A DNA stretch of 18,788 nucleotides from JAAZIN01 sp964441025 (GTDB taxonomy: Bacteria; Bacillota; Dethiobacteria; DTU022), in NCBI GenBank assembly GCA_964441025.1, contig CAYTXG010000027.1, positions 1 to 18,788 of the forward strand, given 5' to 3'. Positions 15,478-18,788 of the stretch are shown one piece after another. Both the position numbers and the translations under genes were made by a program. The notes under the pieces are model-generated. The model saw only the letters and a program-made list of their open reading frames with translations, was not told the origin of the DNA and searched no databases. The stretch's first letter is position 1; each line of letters starts with the position of its first letter.

Positions 15478-16365
15478 TTGACTCAAAAGAAATTTTTTAT
15501 TGTCGATGTCTTTGCGGAGCAGAAATACGCCGGCAACCAGCTGGCGGTCTTTACCGACGGCAGCGCCTTTACCGGTGAGGAGATGCAGCTTATCGCCAGG
15601 GAAACCAATTTTTCCGAGACTACCTTTATCCTGCCGGGGGGATCGGAGAGCGAAGGGTACAATGTGCGCATCTTCTCCCTTGACGAGGAGCTTCCCTTTG
15701 CCGGTCATCCCACACTGGGGACAGCCTATATTATCCAGCGCGAGATGAACAAGAAAGAGGCGCCGCAGATTATCCTCAACCTGCCCGTGGGTCAAATTCC
15801 GGTGCAGCTTGTCTACAGGGCCGGTGAAGTGCAGCAGCTCTTCATGCGGCAGCAGCAGCCCATATTCGGGGAGATTCTCGATCCCGCCGGTCCGGCGGAA
15901 GTTCTCAATATCGACGCGGCGGATATTGATGCCCGCTTCCCCATCCAGGAGGTTTCCACGGGTCTCCCCTTTATCATCATCCCGCTGAAAGAGCTGAAGA
16001 TATTAAGCGGGATCAGGGTAAACGTAGAGCGCTTCATGGCCTACGTGGAAAACCGCGAAACAAAGTCCTTCTATCTTTTCTGCCCGGAAACGTACGGCGA
16101 GCGCAGCGATCTCAATGCGCGGATGTTCGATCACTACAACGGCATCCCCGAAGACCCGGCCACCGGCAGCGCCGCCGGCTGCCTTGCCGCATACCTGGTG
16201 AAGCACCGCTACTGCGGCGGGCCGGAGATCGATCTGCGCCTGGAGCAGGGCTTCGAGATCAAGCGCCCGTCGCTGCTCCGGATCCGCGCGGCACAGAGGG
16301 GTGAGAAGATGGAGATCAATGTAGGCGGCAGGGTGATCCCTGTTGCCGAAGGGCGGCTGTACTGA
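15478..16365 (+). CDS. PhzF-family isomerase-like protein
   Basis: This 295-residue protein has the family's normal length and two-lobed arrangement. Conserved motifs are YAGNQLAVF near the N-terminus, NFSETTF with Glu47 matching the catalytic Glu45 of PhzF, PFAGHPTLGTA (73-83) and EDPATGSAAG (225-234). PhzF itself isomerises trans-2,3-dihydro-3-hydroxyanthranilate in phenazine synthesis, but most family members, including this one, have unknown substrates, and no phenazine genes are nearby. The start is TTG15478, supported by AAAAGGAGGGG with 8-base spacing; no ATG is suitably placed. It has its own promoter and appears monocistronic. Its last 50 bp overlap the 3' end of the convergent membrane-protein gene. 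Confidence 0.92.
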   Translation: MTQKKFFIVDVFAEQKYAGNQLAVFTDGSAFTGEEMQLIARETNFSETTFILPGGSESEGYNVRIFSLDEELPFAGHPTLGTAYIIQREMNKKEAPQIILNLPVGQIPVQLVYRAGEVQQLFMRQQQPIFGEILDPAGPAEVLNIDAADIDARFPIQEVSTGLPFIIIPLKELKILSGIRVNVERFMAYVENRETKSFYLFCPETYGERSDLNARMFDHYNGIPEDPATGSAAGCLAAYLVKHRYCGGPEIDLRLEQGFEIKRPSLLRIRAAQRGEKMEINVGGRVIPVAEGRLY

Positions 16366-17644
16366 CCTTGATATTGGCGAGTGAGAGCCCCAGGGTGATC
16401 CAGAAAAGTGGCATTACGGCGATGACATCTATATTGAAGAAACCCTGGATGAGGTAGGTTATTACCATTAAAAAGAGCAGGAAACCCATTTCATTTTTCC
16501 AGCGCCGCAGGAAAAATGATAAAAAGACCATGTACGCAACAAAGGCGAACAGCCCCATGGTTACGGCGATCTCGATGTATATGTTATGTACTTTGTCGGC
16601 ATAAGAATTTGGTCCCAGCGGAATGAACAGGCTGTCGGGGCCGACGCCGAAAGCCCAGTGGTCCGGGATCAGTTTGAGCGCCTCTTTCCAGAGGTGGAGC
16701 CGCGTGGCGCCGGCTGCGTCATCACCTTCCAGGGCCAGGGAAACCTCTCCCTTGATGCTGAACGCCCTCTTGATCAGCATCCAGTCATGGAGCGGCGCCA
16801 GCAGGCATGTAACCAGCAGCAGGGTAATGCAGACTATGCAGATGTATTTGCCCGATCCGGGTTTCCTGAGGAAATAGAAGAGGATAATCAGCGCCGGTAA
16901 AGGCAGGGCGATCCAGGCTCCCCGGGTCAGGGTCGCCAGGAGCCCGCCGTAGATAAGCGCAGACGCTGACAACCAAAAAACCTTTCGGCGCCTCAGGTAC
17001 AGGAGAATTGCAGCAGGCAGGATGAATACACTGTACGAACCCACGAAGTTTCGGTTGCCGATAGTAGCGTAAGCGTGGAGTCCTTTGTGGGTATGGTGTG
17101 GTATAAAGTTAAGGCCGAAATATTGGAGCAGCGCGATGAAAGAAACCAGAGCGGCCGTTACGACCATCCATGGGATGATCTCCTCCGGCTTGTTGAAATC
17201 AGCCGCCAGGAGAAAAAGAGCCATGCAGAAGAGATAGGTGACAAATCCGGTATGGCGGTACAGCCCGAACCAGGCGGTTATCGGGTGCGGCGCCAGAATT
17301 GTCGAAATCAGGGCAAAGGCGGCAAACGCAGCCAGGGGAATAAGCGCGGGATGGCGGCCTACCTTTACCCGGCCGCTGATTATCTGGAAGAGCGCTGCTG
17401 CAGCGGCAAGGGCGAGCGCAATGTACTTGGTCAGGATGAAGCCTGTTCTTTCGCCGGGAATGACGATCAAGGGGTAAAGTGAAACCATGAAGATCAAAAC
17501 CGCCGCTTTCCAGCCGCCGCCCGCCCCGGCTGCGCCGGTGAGTTGGGAAAGAAAACCCCTCACCCTGCTCAGAAGGGCTTTGCCGCTGCCGGTGCCCTGC
17601 AGGGGCGCATATTCTCTATTCGCGAAAGCAGGAATATTCCTCAC
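16316..17644 (-). CDS. O-antigen ligase/polymerase-like membrane protein (Wzy_C family)
   Basis: This 442-residue protein has about ten to eleven membrane helices and the features of the Wzy_C/O-antigen ligase family: TRGAWIAL with Arg241, a large outside loop (about 283-350) with ATRLHLWKEALKLIPDHWAFGVGPDSLF, and KVHNIYIEIAVTMGL with His353-Asn354. Such proteins transfer or polymerise lipid-linked glycans outside the membrane; in Gram-positives they act on surface polysaccharides or teichoic-type glycans. The substrate cannot be told. The first 45 residues are a soluble basic N-terminus. The start is a GTG, with a GGGAAGG-like site just upstream. The gene is alone, divergent from yqeG, and ends inside the PhzF gene, which is convergent. 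Confidence 0.85.
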   Translation of the reverse strand: MRNIPAFANREYAPLQGTGSGKALLSRVRGFLSQLTGAAGAGGGWKAAVLIFMVSLYPLIVIPGERTGFILTKYIALALAAAAALFQIISGRVKVGRHPALIPLAAFAAFALISTILAPHPITAWFGLYRHTGFVTYLFCMALFLLAADFNKPEEIIPWMVVTAALVSFIALLQYFGLNFIPHHTHKGLHAYATIGNRNFVGSYSVFILPAAILLYLRRRKVFWLSASALIYGGLLATLTRGAWIALPLPALIILFYFLRKPGSGKYICIVCITLLLVTCLLAPLHDWMLIKRAFSIKGEVSLALEGDDAAGATRLHLWKEALKLIPDHWAFGVGPDSLFIPLGPNSYADKVHNIYIEIAVTMGLFAFVAYMVFLSFFLRRWKNEMGFLLFLMVITYLIQGFFNIDVIAVMPLFWITLGLSLANIKVSTAALRQQGSPCRLH

Positions 17645-17866
17645 CCTTCCCTTTCGATCAATAATAACCGATCCGGGGGGTAAGGTGAAGAGTCTTTAAA
17701 CAAATTAATGAATAGCTGGAGAGCTTTTTGTAGAACTTTCGCAAATCCCGGCGATATGATAAAGTTAAATAGCGCTCCGCCGCGAAGCCGGAAAAAAGCA
17801 GTTTTGCCGGGGAGAACAGGCCGGCCCGGGGTGTAAAGACAGCGTGCCTGTTCATGGAGGGTTAAC

Positions 17867-18373
17867 ATGGGACTGTCAGGATTCATGGAGCTGCTTTATC
17901 CGCAGCAACATTTGGACTCTATATACGAACTTAATGCCGCCGAACTGCGCTCCCTGGGCATCCGGGGGATCATTGCCGATATGGACAACACCCTTGTGCC
18001 CTGGGATGATCGCGCCGTCTACCCCAGGCTGGCCTCATGGCTGGCGCAGCTCAAGGATAGGGGTTTCCGTCTCTGTATTGTTTCCAACAACAGCCGCGAA
18101 CGGGGGGGGCAGCTGGCCCTGGATCTGGATATACCGGCCATCTGGTACGCCGTCAAGCCGCGCCGCCGCGCCTTTCGCAAAGCTCTGCGGATGATGGAGC
18201 TGACGCCGCAGGAGACGGCGGTAATCGGCGATCAGATCTTTACCGATGTGCTTGGCGGCAACCGCCTGGGGCTTTACACCATCCTGGTTACTCCAATCAC
18301 GGATCAGGAATTTATCTGGACCCGCCTTATGCGCAAGCTGGAGCGCTACGTGCTGAAGCGCTTGCAGCGGTAA
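17867..18373 (+). CDS. yqeG: YqeG-family HAD phosphatase (subclass IIIA)
   Basis: This 168-residue protein has all HAD motifs: DMDNTL with nucleophile Asp38 and acid/base Asp40, SNN with Ser73, Lys97 in VKPRRRAF, and GDQIFTDVLGGNRLG with Asp122 and Asp127. The opening LYPQQHLDSIYELN is typical of YqeG/YqeK-locus phosphatases of Firmicutes. A phosphomonoesterase role is known for the fold; the physiological substrate is not established. In Bacillus yqeG precedes yqeH and aroE; here it is followed by non-coding DNA and a riboswitch, so that context is lost. ATG17867 is preceded by GGAGGG at suitable spacing. Confidence 0.9.
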   Translation: MGLSGFMELLYPQQHLDSIYELNAAELRSLGIRGIIADMDNTLVPWDDRAVYPRLASWLAQLKDRGFRLCIVSNNSRERGGQLALDLDIPAIWYAVKPRRRAFRKALRMMELTPQETAVIGDQIFTDVLGGNRLGLYTILVTPITDQEFIWTRLMRKLERYVLKRLQR

Positions 18374-18512
18374 AATGCACCTGGTTGAGCGGATCCTTGG
18401 GATCCGGCAAGCTCTCAAGCAAATGTGGAGACGGAATCATAGCCCACCTCCGAATAGCACAATATAGCACAATATAGATAACATAAAATTACAATAAAGT
18501 GCAAAATAACCC
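18374..18512. other. Intergenic stretch after yqeG
   Basis: No gene is supported. An imperfect hairpin, CGGATCC (18390-18396) with GGATCCG (18400-18406) and an outer TTGAG/CTCAA pairing (18385-18389 with 18414-18418), may mark the yqeG transcript end, without a T-tract. From about 18450 the DNA becomes A/T-rich and leads into the riboswitch promoter. Confidence 0.45.
18454..18473. repeat. Tandem 10-bp direct repeat upstream of riboswitch 2 promoter
   Basis: ATAGCACAAT occurs twice in direct succession (18454-18463 and 18464-18473), followed by a partial third copy, ATAGATA. The 10-bp period would put both copies on one DNA face, 40 bp upstream of the -35 box. It could be an operator or UP-like element. 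Confidence 0.5.
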
Positions 18513-18541
18513 TTGACTGGTATTTGAACGCAGGTTATAAT
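18513..18541 (+). promoter_or_regulatory. Near-consensus sigma-A promoter for riboswitch 2
   Basis: TTGACT (18513-18518) and TATAAT (18536-18541) are separated by exactly 17 bp. The start point would be near 18548, about 18 bases before the aptamer. Confidence 0.85.
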
Positions 18542-18565
18542 CAACATAGATAGTTGAAAATTATA

Positions 18566-18651
18566 TTGCGATCAGGGCAAACCTGCTGAAAGGCGGGGGC
18601 GCAAAGCTGCAGGCCTAAGGTAATTTTGCTAAGGCGGCTGAGCTGCCGTAA
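18566..18651 (+). promoter_or_regulatory. c-di-GMP-I (GEMM-I) riboswitch aptamer, copy 2
   Basis: The core reads CAGGGCAAACC (18573-18583), a GAAA loop, GGGGGCGCAAAGC, GGCCTAAGG and GAGCTGCCG, which is the GEMM-I pattern. A short P1 helix can form between TTGCG (18566-18570) and CGTAA (18647-18651). Compared with copy 1, the usual GGGACGC reads GGGGCGC. It is followed within 6 bases by an intrinsic terminator. Confidence 0.88.
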
Positions 18652-18656
18652 AAGTG

Positions 18657-18684
18657 AATTCCAGGAGCAGCTCCTGGAATTTTT
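18657..18684 (+). terminator. Intrinsic terminator, output device of riboswitch 2
   Basis: AATTCCAGGAGC (18657-18668) and GCTCCTGGAATT (18670-18681) are perfect inverted repeats, followed by a five-T tract (18680-18684). Being so close to the aptamer it is probably the switchable terminator; the controlled gene lies beyond the window. Bases 18685-18788 show no convincing gene start. Confidence 0.85.
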
Positions 18685-18788
18685 AATAAGCGGTGCTATG
18701 AAAATTTTGGAATTTACTAAATCGTCGGCGAAGGCGTGTCAACCCATATAAAAATCTTACCCAATAAGTGTAGCTCACTCATATAAGG

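Noticed and set aside
18708..18761. 17-codon open frame after the riboswitch 2 terminator
   Set aside because: It has no ribosome binding site and no recognisable sequence; it is more likely leader DNA of a gene beyond the window.

Overview
The window looks like chromosomal DNA of a GC-rich, endospore-forming Gram-positive anaerobe, probably a Clostridia/Peptococcaceae-like organism with acetogenic or syntrophic metabolism. The grounds are an intact sporulation sigma-K gene with a pro-sequence, strong AAGGAGG-type ribosome binding sites, a YqeG-type phosphatase, an LPxTG-anchored TasA-like protein, two c-di-GMP-I riboswitches, and a selenocysteine formate dehydrogenase. The genus cannot be fixed from sequence alone.

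Layout. Bases 1-3730 (+) form a cell-surface block: the 3' part of a TasA/camelysin-like LPxTG protein; a sigma-A-type promoter and c-di-GMP-I riboswitch; a secreted transglutaminase-like protein whose ribosome binding site lies inside a hairpin; and a class B penicillin-binding protein whose ATG directly follows the T-tract of a terminator-like hairpin. Bases 3919-10207 (-) form one apparent operon, read RnfC, RnfD, formate dehydrogenase alpha subunit, iron-sulfur subunit. The alpha subunit is interrupted by one in-frame UGA read as selenocysteine, with a SECIS-like hairpin just after it. No rnfG, rnfE, rnfA, rnfB or cytochrome b subunit is present, so the set looks like a membrane formate-oxidising module built from half an Rnf complex. 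Bases 10534-11217 (+) encode sigma-K, followed 3 bp later by a 54/55-bp tandem array of palindromic repeats.

Bases 11579-15123 (-) form an acyl-CoA block: acyl-CoA dehydrogenase, then a thiolase-fold protein lacking the expected nucleophilic cysteine, then a DUF35 (zinc ribbon/OB-fold) protein fused to an SCP2 domain. The missing cysteine and the DUF35 partner raise the possibility of an aldolase rather than a thiolase. Bases 15478-16365 (+) encode a PhzF-family protein with a clear promoter; its 3' end overlaps by 50 bp a convergent O-antigen-ligase-like membrane protein (16316-17644, -). A YqeG phosphatase follows (17867-18373, +). The window ends with a near-consensus promoter, a second c-di-GMP-I riboswitch and an intrinsic terminator; the gene it controls lies beyond the window.

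The most interesting points are the RnfCD-formate dehydrogenase operon, the cysteine-less thiolase/DUF35-SCP2 pair, and the two c-di-GMP riboswitches with different output devices (ribosome-binding-site hairpin versus terminator).
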